From assembly GCA_027451105.1 (NCBI GenBank), contig DAIDKB010000020.1, positions 1 to 61,394 on the forward strand: a stretch of 61,394 bases of DNA. Direction: 5' to 3'. This DNA is from a bacterium. Lineage in GTDB: Bacteria > Patescibacteriota > Saccharimonadia > Saccharimonadales > Saccharimonadaceae. The position numbers and the translations under genes are program-made. Of this stretch, positions 11,788 through 20,559 are shown one piece after another; the stretch's first letter is position 1; each line of letters begins with the position of its first letter. Under the pieces are notes generated by a model that ran no database searches, was not told the DNA's origin, and was given only the letters and a program-made list of their open reading frames with translations.

Positions 11788-12003
11788 TTATCCCAAGAAC
11801 TTAGAAATGATGGCAACAATAATACCGATAATGGCCAAACTGTCGGCAAAGACGATGGCGGTAATCATCAAAGTACGAATATCGCTTAGTTTTTCAGGGT
11901 TTCGGCCAAAGGCATTAAGAGCGCTTGCACCGATAAAGCCAATTCCAATGGCAGCTCCAAGCGCAGGTAGGGCGTAGGCAAGTCCGAAAGCTAATTGATT
12001 CAT
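11788..12003 (-). CDS. atpE: ATP synthase F0 subunit c
   Basis: The proteolipid of the rotor ring, 71 residues with two transmembrane helices joined by the polar RNPE loop (34-37). The ion-binding carboxylate is Asp54 (VFADSLAI), where many bacteria have Glu. The glycine-rich first helix (LGAAIGIGFIGA) lacks the Gln of Na+-binding rings, so proton use is likely. AAAGGAGAAAT before the ATG is a strong ribosome-binding site, consistent with the need to make many copies. Confidence 0.94.
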   Translation of the reverse strand: MNQLAFGLAYALPALGAAIGIGFIGASALNAFGRNPEKLSDIRTLMITAIVFADSLAIIGIIVAIISKFLG

Positions 12004-12050
12004 GTGTATTTCTCCTTTAAAATTTATTGTATCTAATGGTCATTATTATA

Positions 12051-12863
12051 TCATTTTGCTACTGACCGAATGTGTTTAGCAGTAGGGGAATGATCAGGGT
12101 TAGAATCTTCGTGCGGCGTCACAGCCAGCGATGTAAAAATAAGCGATAATGCAAAGAAAACATAGGCCTGAATAAAGCCAATAAATAGCTCAAACGCCAT
12201 GAAAAATGGCAAAACAACACTTGCTAAGTAGCTACTTAACAGAGCAATCACAATCAGTAGAACCTCACCAGCAAAGGCATTGCCAAACAAACGTAGCGCC
12301 AGAGCGGAACCGCGCGATACCTCACCAACCAGTTCCAAAATACCCTCAAATGATCCAATCGGATCCTTTATTGGATTGCGAAAATAGCGGCTAGCATTCC
12401 CTAAAGCCGTCAGATACTTAATGGCGTATATTTGCGCCGTCACCATGGTAATAAGAGCGATTGCAAGCGTAAAATTTAGGTCAGCCGTTAAGCTGCGAAT
12501 TACTGGTACGCCATGATAAGTAATTGAATCAAGTCCCGGAATAACACTTAGCCAATAGTTAAACAATACGAAGAAAAAAATTGTAATCGATAATGGTGCA
12601 ATTTTGCGCGCCAACACCTGGTCCGGGATAATATCATTAACTGATTTAAGTAAGCCCTCAAAAACCCACTGAACCAAGCCAACGAAGCGGTTATAGCGCT
12701 TCGTGCGCAACATAATCGCTACATAAATCAAAACACCAAGCGTCAGAACTAAACCTAGTACGCCAGTTACCATTGCGTTTGTGACCGAAATACCACCTAA
12801 CGTAAACAGCTTTTCAGACGCAATACTAATATGCAAATCGAGTGCTGAAAAATTATCAATCAT
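12051..12863 (-). CDS. atpB: ATP synthase F0 subunit a
   Basis: The stator proton-channel subunit, 270 residues with five or six hydrophobic helices. The essential arginine is Arg191 in ALALRLFGNAFAGE, and the following helices form the ion half-channels against the c ring. The start overlaps the end of the preceding atpI/Z-like gene by one base, so translation is probably coupled. The 47 bases between this gene and atpE hold the atpE ribosome-binding site. Confidence 0.94.
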   Translation of the reverse strand: MIDNFSALDLHISIASEKLFTLGGISVTNAMVTGVLGLVLTLGVLIYVAIMLRTKRYNRFVGLVQWVFEGLLKSVNDIIPDQVLARKIAPLSITIFFFVLFNYWLSVIPGLDSITYHGVPVIRSLTADLNFTLAIALITMVTAQIYAIKYLTALGNASRYFRNPIKDPIGSFEGILELVGEVSRGSALALRLFGNAFAGEVLLIVIALLSSYLASVVLPFFMAFELFIGFIQAYVFFALSLIFTSLAVTPHEDSNPDHSPTAKHIRSVAK

Positions 12864-13108
12864 TAGCGTCGTACCGCCCTTAATTGCAAAATAATTAACA
12901 ACGCACTAACCGTGAAGCCCAAAATTACAAAGATAATTGTCATCAGAGGGGCCAGATGCAGTGCTTTATCAAGGCCAATTCCTAAAAAAGTACCACCAAT
13001 CGTTGGCGCAAAGGCCCGCCACGTCGTATCAAGCATAGTTGTTATCAGTAAAAGCGCCGCGGATTGCGGCGGTGTCGTCTTTTTACCCGATTTAGGCGAC
13101 TGAATCAT
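12863..13108 (-). CDS. AtpI/AtpZ-like membrane protein of the ATP synthase operon
   Basis: A small 81-residue protein with two hydrophobic helices (about 22-48 and 52-75) and a basic N-terminus (KSGKKTTPP). The GGTFLGIGLDKALH turn between the helices is the pattern of AtpZ/AtpI-type proteins ('F0F1 ATPase subunit, gene 1'), which help assemble the c ring or transport Mg2+/Ca2+. Its position directly before atpB supports this. A TAAAAT box (complement of 13115-13120) lies six bases before the ATG, so the operon transcript may begin here without a leader. Confidence 0.8.
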   Translation of the reverse strand: MIQSPKSGKKTTPPQSAALLLITTMLDTTWRAFAPTIGGTFLGIGLDKALHLAPLMTIIFVILGFTVSALLIILQLRAVRR

Positions 13109-13155
13109 AGAGTCATTTTATCAATTTTGCAATGATTTGCATATAGGCCAAGCCA

Positions 13156-15381
13156 TTAGTTAGCGGTGGCCGTTACGTTAAGAGTGCCGCTACTAGTGAA
13201 GGTATGGATTTCGTAGCCACCCGATGTCGTAACCGTGCCGCCAGTCGCCGTAACTTTACCGATAGGAAAAGAGATTATGACTATACCAGATCCACCAGCG
13301 CCGCCGTTGCCTGTTGCATAGCTCCAACCGCCGCCACCACCGCTACCAGTGTTAGCTGCTCCAGCACCACCCACATCAGCACCGTTACCGCCGCCACCAA
13401 GGCCACCAGCACCACCGTTACCGCCGCCACCACCGGCACCATAATATTGAGTTGAACCAGTTATAGCGCTAGCAACTCCATTACCGCCAGCACCACCGAT
13501 ATACTGCGCTTCGGTAGCCCATCCAGCACCTCCAGCACCACCACCGCCAGACGCCGAAGCATAGCCCAATGCACCACCGGGATTACCCTGCAAGGTGGTA
13601 CCAAGGCCTCCGATGTTTGCACTGTAGTAGTCCTGACTACCACCACCAGAACCACCGTTCAATCCGCCACCAACTACACCACCGGTACGAGTAAAGGCGC
13701 CGCCGCCACCACCAATCGCCGTTAAGCCATTAAAGCTTGAGTTTCCACCGCTTATTCCTGGGTTCTGGTTACCCGGTGCAGTACCGCCAGCACCAACTGT
13801 GACGGTATAGTTACCTGGTTCAACTTCTGTCAAAGTCGAAATAACGCCACCGCCACCGCCACCGCCGCCGGTCGAGCCACCGCCGCTGCCACCACCGGCA
13901 ACAATTAGGGTATTAACAGTCCTTGGATCTGGTGTTGGGAAGTACGTATTATCGTATGAGTACGCCGAACCAGCAAAGTCGCTAGTACTCCAAAGCTGAG
14001 ATGCTGTCCAGGTGGCGTCGGAGCTTGTTAATATAGCGTTGTCGCCAGTTCTTAATACAGCAAAGATAAAGGTTGAGGGACCGGTAATATTATAAAGATC
14101 GACGCCAAAACGGTGAGACCCTTCAGGTAACGTTAGGGTTGTCGTTTCAACAGCTCCTACTCCGTTGTTAAGTATCTCATTGCCATCAAGCCAAATACTA
14201 CAGTTATCGTCACAACCATATGCAATCTTGACAGTTGTCGGCGATGTTAAGTTCAGGACGCGGCTGTCTCTAAATAATGTATATGAATACGATGGTGCAT
14301 TATTAGAGCCATCGAGACCGTATGGGTTAGTTAGAGACCTTGTCGTCGAGTCACCGGTAGCCGGTGCCCATCCAGAGTTACCGGTTGCTGGGCCCATGTC
14401 TTTAGCTACAGGCCACCAGTTTGGGTCGGCATAATAGTTAACTTCCGAGAAATTCCGCGTCACACCCGCCGATACCCGCCATGATGTATCAGTTACTACA
14501 GTTGGCACACTGGCGCCTACTCGGGTTACCGCCACCTTTAGACCTGCGGCATTCGGTAGCACGCCTTTATTAGTAAGTTTGGCGACCATCGTGTGACAAC
14601 CCACTCCCAGCGCCACCTGCTCCGTGTCGACAGTCGCCCAGCCGACCGAAGAGAACAGCTTACCATCAATATACAAATCGCTCTGATCATCACCTTGATG
14701 ATTTATGTTATATGTTCCAGGCGTAGTGACACTAAAGTCCTTACGGAAAAAAACTGGCCCAACGTTAATAGAACCAGGGGCAATTGATATTTGTTGAGAT
14801 GAAGCTTCAGGGAAGGCTGCCCCCGTAGTATTAACTGCCGGAGCGTTCCATCCCAACGTGGCCTGGGCCGTTCCCGAACATTGATCAGGCACTACCGCCG
14901 ACTGCACAGCCGGTTGATTGTAGCGACGCCATACCGCTCCATTGGACTCACGCGTTATCTCAACAAAACCAGTGTTCGGCACTGTCGTAGCACGACCGTT
15001 AGCATCGACAATTGGCATGCCAATGCTAAAACCACTCCTTATATTAGTTGCATTGGTTAAAATATAGCTTGGATAACCACCTTGGACGTTTCCGCTACAG
15101 TCGGTGGCTGGCGTTAAAGGCTTGGCATTAGACCAAGTTGGGATATTGGCATTATTATGCAAACACGCCTCAGCATAAGCCGTACCCGCTTCACCAGCCA
15201 GTTGCGCCAGTTGCGAGTAGTATTGATTATTAATCGCCACACGAAGCGCCGTCGTGCTAGTAACCGAAACGAGTAGGACCGTTAGCATTACAATCGACGC
15301 GATTAAAATCGTCGGCAACGCAAACCCACTAGCCGTAAAGCCTGCAGTATTTTTGGTTTGATTGCGGAGCGTTAACGCCAC
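13156..15381 (-). CDS. large glycine-rich surface protein with pilin-like N-terminus
   Basis: A 741-residue protein. The N-terminus has SGFALPTILIASIVMLTVLLV, of prepilin/PilX type, with a possible cleavage after Gly before FALPT but no Glu at mature position 5. Residues of about 150-460 hold two similar beta-rich modules (DDQSDLYIDGKLFSS and DDNCSIWLDGNEILNN) that look like PA14/carbohydrate-binding folds. The last 250 residues are very glycine-rich (runs such as GGGGSTGGGGGGGG-type blocks), ending in KVTATGG and GGYEIHTFTSSGTLNV, a common end of bacterial glycine-rich repeat proteins. I infer a pilus-associated or surface adhesin. It precedes the ATP synthase operon by 47 bases on the same strand. 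Confidence 0.7.
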   Translation of the reverse strand: MALTLRNQTKNTAGFTASGFALPTILIASIVMLTVLLVSVTSTTALRVAINNQYYSQLAQLAGEAGTAYAEACLHNNANIPTWSNAKPLTPATDCSGNVQGGYPSYILTNATNIRSGFSIGMPIVDANGRATTVPNTGFVEITRESNGAVWRRYNQPAVQSAVVPDQCSGTAQATLGWNAPAVNTTGAAFPEASSQQISIAPGSINVGPVFFRKDFSVTTPGTYNINHQGDDQSDLYIDGKLFSSVGWATVDTEQVALGVGCHTMVAKLTNKGVLPNAAGLKVAVTRVGASVPTVVTDTSWRVSAGVTRNFSEVNYYADPNWWPVAKDMGPATGNSGWAPATGDSTTRSLTNPYGLDGSNNAPSYSYTLFRDSRVLNLTSPTTVKIAYGCDDNCSIWLDGNEILNNGVGAVETTTLTLPEGSHRFGVDLYNITGPSTFIFAVLRTGDNAILTSSDATWTASQLWSTSDFAGSAYSYDNTYFPTPDPRTVNTLIVAGGGSGGGSTGGGGGGGGVISTLTEVEPGNYTVTVGAGGTAPGNQNPGISGGNSSFNGLTAIGGGGGAFTRTGGVVGGGLNGGSGGGSQDYYSANIGGLGTTLQGNPGGALGYASASGGGGAGGAGWATEAQYIGGAGGNGVASAITGSTQYYGAGGGGGNGGAGGLGGGGNGADVGGAGAANTGSGGGGGWSYATGNGGAGGSGIVIISFPIGKVTATGGTVTTSGGYEIHTFTSSGTLNVTATAN

Positions 15382-15487
15382 GTTTTCTCCTTGTTTTTTC
15401 TGTGATTAGTATAGCATAAGCACCAATCAATATTTACCTAAAAGATTACATAGTATATAATGTATAGTATAAGAAAAGAGGATAATT

Positions 15488-15763
15488 ATGAACGATTCTA
15501 ATTCTGCAAAAATAACCATCTACAAGACCAGCTGGTGCGCATTTTGCCACACTGAAATGCAATGGCTTGATAAACTAGGTATTCCCTATATCGCCAAAGA
15601 CATCGAAGCCGATAAATCAGCTTACGAAGAATTAATGTCAAAAACCGGCGGTAGCTTTAGTGGCGTGCCAGTCACGGACGTAGCGGGGGACATGATTTTG
15701 GGCTTTGACCGCCCACGATTGCAAGATGCGATAAATCGACACGAAATCGTCGCAGCTGCTTAA
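15488..15763 (+). CDS. glutaredoxin-like thiol oxidoreductase
   Basis: A 91-residue thioredoxin-fold protein with the redox motif CAFC near the N-terminus (SWCAFCHTEM), the cis-Pro loop GVPVTDV and the C-terminal DRPRLQDAI helix, as in glutaredoxins and mycoredoxins. It should exchange disulfides with small thiols or proteins in the cytoplasm. Unlike most first genes here it has a leader of about 20 bases: TATAAT at 15456-15461 and an AGAGGA just before the ATG. The hairpin element 15781-16296 follows its stop. Confidence 0.88.
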   Translation: MNDSNSAKITIYKTSWCAFCHTEMQWLDKLGIPYIAKDIEADKSAYEELMSKTGGSFSGVPVTDVAGDMILGFDRPRLQDAINRHEIVAAA

Positions 15764-15780
15764 AATTAATTTTTTCAATA

Positions 15781-16296
15781 TTTAATCCTTACTTTTGCCA
15801 AAGTTCCGCTGTACGGCGGAAAATGTCTTGATACTTTTGGCTGCAAAAGTATCCAAAACTGCTGGGGTTGGCTTCACTGTCGCGGCTTAGCTTAAGCTAA
15901 TCTATACTTGGAACACTGCGGAATCTCGCGCCTGACATATGTTGTCAGGGCTCAGGCAGTCCTCGAGCTGCCAGGTATAGCTTAACTTAATCCATCCGGA
16001 CAGCTGCAGATGCCCCAGACCCCGAGGGCTACAAGCTACGGCGGTCTTGCGACCTTGGGGCCTGGGGTATATGGACTAACCGTAATAAGAAGTAGTTGCT
16101 GTTCCTGACTGGCCGAGGACCTACCCGCACCCAGTTAATCTGGCGTAAGGGCGATCCCTTCAGGGTCGTTCCGCAGGCCATCAAGAGCAGTAACTGCTTC
16201 TTATTAGCGCGTTAGTTCATCGAACCCCAGTGATTTTGCCTCTTTTGTTGGCACAAAAGAAACTCGTTTGTTACTTTCCGAGGGGAAAGTAAAGCC
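15781..16296. repeat. hairpin-rich intergenic element, copy 2 (possible structured RNA)
   Basis: A 516-base non-coding stretch between convergent genes. Its left 90 bases repeat the head of the element at 6362. Its right 75 bases (16222-16292) form an inverted, diverged counterpart: ACCCCAG, then CTTTTGT/ACAAAAG and TTACTTTCC/GGAAAGTAA hairpins. The body folds well: CCTGACA/TGTCAGG (15931-15949), GGCAG/CTGCC (15955-15972), a 14-bp stem with one mismatch (16010-16023 with 16057-16070), and a 19-bp stem (16083-16101 with 16188-16206) whose only irregularities are two G-U pairs when read on the plus strand. Confidence 0.65.
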
Positions 16297-17937
16297 TTAT
16301 TGGGCGCCGATTTGCAAAACTTCGCCACCAATTGCCTGTCGGAAGTAACCATCGTGACTGACATAAATAATCGCACCCGAATATTTGCCCAGGGCTGTTT
16401 CAAGCTCTTCAATACTTGGTAGGTCAAGGTGGTTTGTTGGTTCGTCCAAAACTAGCAGCTGAGGGTCATTTGCCAGCATCGAAATCAATTGAAAGCGCGC
16501 CTTTTGGCCGCCAGATAATCTTGAGATTGGCGTCTTGCCGTCACTGTCAGTAAATAAATAATCATTTAGTAGACTGCGGACTTTCGATACCGAAACCGAC
16601 AAATTACGATCCAAGTACATTTTTTCGATGGCCGATTCAAGTGACATCTCAAAATATGTCGAGCTAATTTCTTGCTCATAAACGCCGATTCGAACATGTC
16701 TATCTAGCGATAGCTCACCGGTAAATAACGTTGGCGTTTTATCACCCAGTAGGGCTTTAATTAATGTCGTCTTGCCGGCACCGTTGCGACCACGCAGTTC
16801 TAGCGCCTCACCCTCGCGAAGGTCAATATTTACACCTTCAAACAGTGGTTTTTCACCATAGCCCAGCGCTACATTCCGACCAGATACCAGGACGTGCTTA
16901 CTGCGTGATTCGTCATCCTTCATATTCATGCGAATGTTTTTAGCTTTGAACTTGTCATATTGCGCCGCCACTTTGTAGTTCAGATTGGCGGCCGATTCTT
17001 TATCAATCCAAAATGTTGGCTTTTCCTTGGCCTGCAATTCAGCTAGTTCCTTGCGTGAATTTTCCTCCAGACGCTTAAATTTTTGAATCGTGCCGGGATT
17101 ACGAGATTTTTCCTTTAGTCGCTGATAGTCAAGAACTTTAACTTTTAGGTTAGCAATCCGCTTTTCAATCATTTCAAAATCGTTCATTTGGGTACCAGTA
17201 CTGACGGCATTCTGTTTTAGATAGGCGTCATAATTGCCCTTATAGCTAACACTACCACCATCTTTCAGTTCGATAATCCGATCAACTTCGTTTAAAACAT
17301 CACGATCGTGAGTAATCACTAGCATTGCTTCGCGAGCGGTTTTCATCCAATCGACATATTGCGATTTGGCGATGTAGTCCATGTGGTTAGTTGGCTCATC
17401 GACCAGCGCCAGGTGGGCATCACTGTGCATGACCTTAACAACCTCGACTAAACGTTTTTGGCCACCAGATAGAGTAGTGAAGGCGCGGTGGGCGATACCG
17501 GGCAGTTGAAAGTTATCAAGTTCGCGCTCAATTTGCTCTTCAATTTGATAAAATCCCTTATCGTCAAACCGCATCAGCGCCTGCGTATATTCGTCAATCA
17601 GTTTCATATCGTCGCCCATAGTAAGCGGTAGGGTTTCGATTTTATGCGACAAATCAGTATATTCCGGCAATCCTCTTAAGATATATTGCAAAACCGTCGT
17701 ATCGCCCATATCGTGGTGCTCCTGGGCGGTTGTTACGACGACCGTACCGCGTTTAAAGATAACTTCACCAGTAAAATCCTTATCGACACCCGCCAAAATA
17801 CCAAATAAAGTCGATTTGCCAACACCGTTACGGCCAATAACGCCAACTTTTTCGCCGTCATCAATACTAAATTTAACCCCACTCATTAAGACTTTGGGGC
17901 CAAACGATTTTTCAGTAATCGTAATATCGGCAATCAT
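16297..17937 (-). CDS. ABC-F family ATPase (ribosome-associated type)
   Basis: A duplicated ATP-binding cassette protein of 546 residues without membrane segments. Each half has Walker A (GRNGVGKST; GRNGAGKTT), an LSGGQK signature, and Walker B (LALVDEPTNHMD; LLVLDEPTNHLD). A charged linker of about 70 residues between them (ANLKVKVLDYQRLKEKSRN) is the tRNA-interaction 'PtIM' region of ABC-F factors. These act on the ribosomal E site to relieve stalled translation or protect from antibiotics. The frame continues to an ATG at 17967, but MIADITITEKSFG at 17937 is the usual start and a TGCTATGCT box lies nine bases before it. Confidence 0.9.
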   Translation of the reverse strand: MIADITITEKSFGPKVLMSGVKFSIDDGEKVGVIGRNGVGKSTLFGILAGVDKDFTGEVIFKRGTVVVTTAQEHHDMGDTTVLQYILRGLPEYTDLSHKIETLPLTMGDDMKLIDEYTQALMRFDDKGFYQIEEQIERELDNFQLPGIAHRAFTTLSGGQKRLVEVVKVMHSDAHLALVDEPTNHMDYIAKSQYVDWMKTAREAMLVITHDRDVLNEVDRIIELKDGGSVSYKGNYDAYLKQNAVSTGTQMNDFEMIEKRIANLKVKVLDYQRLKEKSRNPGTIQKFKRLEENSRKELAELQAKEKPTFWIDKESAANLNYKVAAQYDKFKAKNIRMNMKDDESRSKHVLVSGRNVALGYGEKPLFEGVNIDLREGEALELRGRNGAGKTTLIKALLGDKTPTLFTGELSLDRHVRIGVYEQEISSTYFEMSLESAIEKMYLDRNLSVSVSKVRSLLNDYLFTDSDGKTPISRLSGGQKARFQLISMLANDPQLLVLDEPTNHLDLPSIEELETALGKYSGAIIYVSHDGYFRQAIGGEVLQIGAQ

Positions 17938-18040
17938 ATCTGTACCAGCATAGCATTTATAGGCCATAACAGATAGGGGCTGTAGTTTTAATTACAAACT
18001 TGCTTGCGCAAAAATATGAGCGGTTGTTTAATAGCAACTA

Positions 18041-18379
18041 ATGAGTAACGGTGAAGTAATCGACGCCGCCGAGCGCTTTATTGCGCGCGGCAACCGGCCG
18101 GAAGAGCGAGTGAGAGGGATTGGCGGCACAATCATCTACCTTAGCACGCCAAAAAATCAAGAAAAAATGATTGCTACCAGCGCCTACCTTGCCACTTCTA
18201 AAATTACTTGCATGCTTGACGCCAAAGGGTACCATAACGAGGCGACGCTAATAATTGAACGTGCTGAACAATTTCTTAGCGAAGGCATTCCGGTCGATGA
18301 AATTCGCGAGATGGCCGGTCAATACCTGCAAAATATCGACCCGCGTCTATATGAAGCATACGAAGCCTCAAATCATTAG
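18041..18379 (+). CDS. small helical protein, unknown function
   Basis: A 112-residue soluble protein I do not recognise. The sequence is mostly helical (VIDAAERFIARGNRPEE, ATLIIERAEQFLSEG, VDEIREMAGQYLQN) with one cysteine. It is divergent from the ABC-F gene and lies three bases before the hydrolase gene, so the two are probably cotranscribed. A TTTAAT box eight bases before the ATG would give a leaderless mRNA. Confidence 0.6.
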   Translation: MSNGEVIDAAERFIARGNRPEERVRGIGGTIIYLSTPKNQEKMIATSAYLATSKITCMLDAKGYHNEATLIIERAEQFLSEGIPVDEIREMAGQYLQNIDPRLYEAYEASNH

Positions 18380-18382
18380 TTA

Positions 18383-19240
18383 TTGCGGCGCATAGATTAT
18401 CAGCCTATACTTAACAAGGTGAAAAACACATCTTTTGGTCATCCCTTCTGGACCTACAATCTATCGGCCGATACGACAATTATTATGATTCATGGTTTCC
18501 GTGGTACACATCACGGCTTGGATTTGATTGCTAAAAACCTGACCGATTTTAAGATTATCGTGCCCGATCTACCCGGTTTTGGTGAGGCCAAACCACTTGA
18601 AGCCGAACATAATCTGGATAATTACGTCGCCTGGCTAGCCGATTTCATTAAAGGCCTCAATCTGCCAAAACCACCAATCTTGCTGGGTCATTCTTTTGGT
18701 AGTATCGTCGCCGCAAGTTACGCCGCCAAATATCCAGAAACCTTATCGAGCTTAATCTTAGTCAACCCTATTGGCGCACCGGCCCTCGAAGGACCAAAGG
18801 CCGTCCTGACTCAACTGGCAATTTTTTATTACTGGCTGGCTCGCAAATTACCGGCCCGACCGGCTCATCGCTGGCTAGCTTCCAAACCGACAGTCATGAT
18901 TATGAGCATCACCATGGCCAAAACTAAGGATAAAAAACTGCGCAAGTTTATTCATAATCAACACCTAACGCACTTTAGTAGTTTTAATAATCCCGCCATG
19001 TTGGCTGAGGCGTTTAAAACCTCGGTCAGCAACGATGTGCGCATGTTCGCCCAAAAAATCAAATTGCCAACGCTTTTAATCGCAGGCGACAAAGACGACA
19101 TCACACCACTCACCAAGCAACAAAGCCTAGCAGAACTATTTGATAATGCTAAATTAATCGTTATTAAAAACGTTGGCCATCTGACACATTACGAGACGCC
19201 GGACCAAGTCGCCCAGGCTGTCAAAAAATTTATTCGCTAA
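18383..19240 (+). CDS. alpha/beta-fold hydrolase
   Basis: A 285-residue serine hydrolase-type protein. The oxyanion region is MIHGFRGTHHG, the nucleophile elbow is GHSFGS, the acid is in AGDKDDITP and the catalytic His in NVGHLTHYE, so the triad is complete. No signal peptide is seen, so it acts in the cytoplasm. The substrate cannot be told; relatives include esterases, epoxide hydrolases and C-C bond hydrolases. The start is a TTG at 18383 three bases after the previous gene. Its end overlaps the convergent glycosyltransferase by 11 bases. Confidence 0.85.
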   Translation: MRRIDYQPILNKVKNTSFGHPFWTYNLSADTTIIMIHGFRGTHHGLDLIAKNLTDFKIIVPDLPGFGEAKPLEAEHNLDNYVAWLADFIKGLNLPKPPILLGHSFGSIVAASYAAKYPETLSSLILVNPIGAPALEGPKAVLTQLAIFYYWLARKLPARPAHRWLASKPTVMIMSITMAKTKDKKLRKFIHNQHLTHFSSFNNPAMLAEAFKTSVSNDVRMFAQKIKLPTLLIAGDKDDITPLTKQQSLAELFDNAKLIVIKNVGHLTHYETPDQVAQAVKKFIR

Positions 19241-20444
19241 CTCCGTATTGTTCGGCTTCTTTAGCGTCAACTTTATTTTGCTCGATAACCATATTGTAGA
19301 GCTCTTCAAATTGCTCAAGTGTATTCGCCATGTCATGAGTCTTCGCAATTTTCAAACTGTTAACCGACATTCGCGTACGCAGTGCGGGATCAGTGATAAT
19401 TTTCAATATTCCCTCAGCCGCCATTTCAACATTGTCTAAATCAAACAAAAAGCCATTCTTTTTATCATGACAAAGTTCGGCCAAAGCACCAGCATCAACC
19501 GCCACGACTGGTTGACCGCTTGCCATTGCCTCAAGTGTTGCGATACTTTGCAGTTCGGTTGGCGACGGCATACAAAAGACTTTGCCGACTTTGTGAAGCT
19601 CAATCAAATCTTCGTCACTAACGCGGCCGGTAAAGGTAACGTGTTGGTCGATACCCAGCTCTTTGGCAAGAAGCTGATTACATTCCAAATCACCACCACT
19701 ACCAACGACCAACAGGTGAGTCTTCGTCTGCTTCAAAACTAATTCCATCGCCCTAATCAAAATACCAAGGTGCTTTTCGGCATCGATTCGGCCAACATAC
19801 GAGACAATCGGCAAATCGGTTGGAATATTAAATTTCTTAAAAATTGCCGAGTCGGCCTTGGTCGGCGTAAACTGCGTTAGGTTAATGCCATTTGAAATCG
19901 CGTAAATAGGCTTATCGATCTTTGCGACGTGCTTACCAAATGACTTGATACCAGATTCAGTTGGCGAAGTAATTGCATCAGCGCGGGAATGAAAACGACG
20001 GCCATACTCACGCAGCATGTAGTTAATCGGACGGGCCAGTGGAGCCAACTTTTTCAGGTTGTCCATTAGGTTTTCCGGCATAGCATGGCTGGTTGAAACG
20101 ACTGGAATATTACGACGGCGCGCCTGTGACATGGCAGCTTGACCAATCCACATTAACATTTGGATATGGATGACGTCTGGTTCAAAATCTTGGATGATAC
20201 GGCGGACCTCTAAAAGCGGCGTCAATGAAACTCGAATATTTTGGTAAAGCGGAAAAATAACCGAACGAGTTCGATAAATCTTGTAGTTGCCGTCAACCTC
20301 AACATATGGTCGACCGGTTTGACTTGGGGCAATCACGATAACTTCATGGCCCCTGTCAGCCAGTCCCTTAGCTAAGTTGCGTGTAAATGTAGCAACTCCG
20401 TTAATAAGGGGCCAGTTGAGGTCGGATGCAATAAGAATTTTCAT
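19230..20444 (-). CDS. glycosyltransferase family 4 (group 1)
   Basis: A 404-residue GT-B fold glycosyltransferase. The acceptor domain begins DLNWPLINGVATFTRNLAKG, and the donor domain has VGRIDAEKHLGILI, VGSGGDLE, and the nucleotide-sugar signature PTELQSIATLEAMASGQPVV with the EX7E pattern. By family it transfers a sugar from an activated donor to a lipid or glycan, possibly glycolipid synthesis (the N-terminus resembles 1,2-diacylglycerol 3-glucosyltransferases). A TATAAT box lies nine bases before the ATG. It is divergent from a second glycosyltransferase at 20560. Confidence 0.88.
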   Translation of the reverse strand: MKILIASDLNWPLINGVATFTRNLAKGLADRGHEVIVIAPSQTGRPYVEVDGNYKIYRTRSVIFPLYQNIRVSLTPLLEVRRIIQDFEPDVIHIQMLMWIGQAAMSQARRRNIPVVSTSHAMPENLMDNLKKLAPLARPINYMLREYGRRFHSRADAITSPTESGIKSFGKHVAKIDKPIYAISNGINLTQFTPTKADSAIFKKFNIPTDLPIVSYVGRIDAEKHLGILIRAMELVLKQTKTHLLVVGSGGDLECNQLLAKELGIDQHVTFTGRVSDEDLIELHKVGKVFCMPSPTELQSIATLEAMASGQPVVAVDAGALAELCHDKKNGFLFDLDNVEMAAEGILKIITDPALRTRMSVNSLKIAKTHDMANTLEQFEELYNMVIEQNKVDAKEAEQYGVSE

Positions 20445-20559
20445 GTTTAGTTAATTATAGCACGACAATTTTACAAAAATAGCATTATATTGATTATAAC
20501 ACATTTTTATAATATATACAAATATACCCAGCTGTAAATATGTTACAATTCATACATCT

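Noticed and set aside
13204-13655. ORFs inside the glycine-rich surface gene on both strands
   Set aside because: They are frame shadows of GGN glycine codons, with Thr/Ala or Val/Leu repeats and no ribosome-binding sites.
15871-16220. tmRNA or RNase P RNA in the hairpin-rich element
   Set aside because: No tRNA-like ends or tag ORF, and no conserved P4 GAAAGTCC-like sequence. The structure is real but matches neither.
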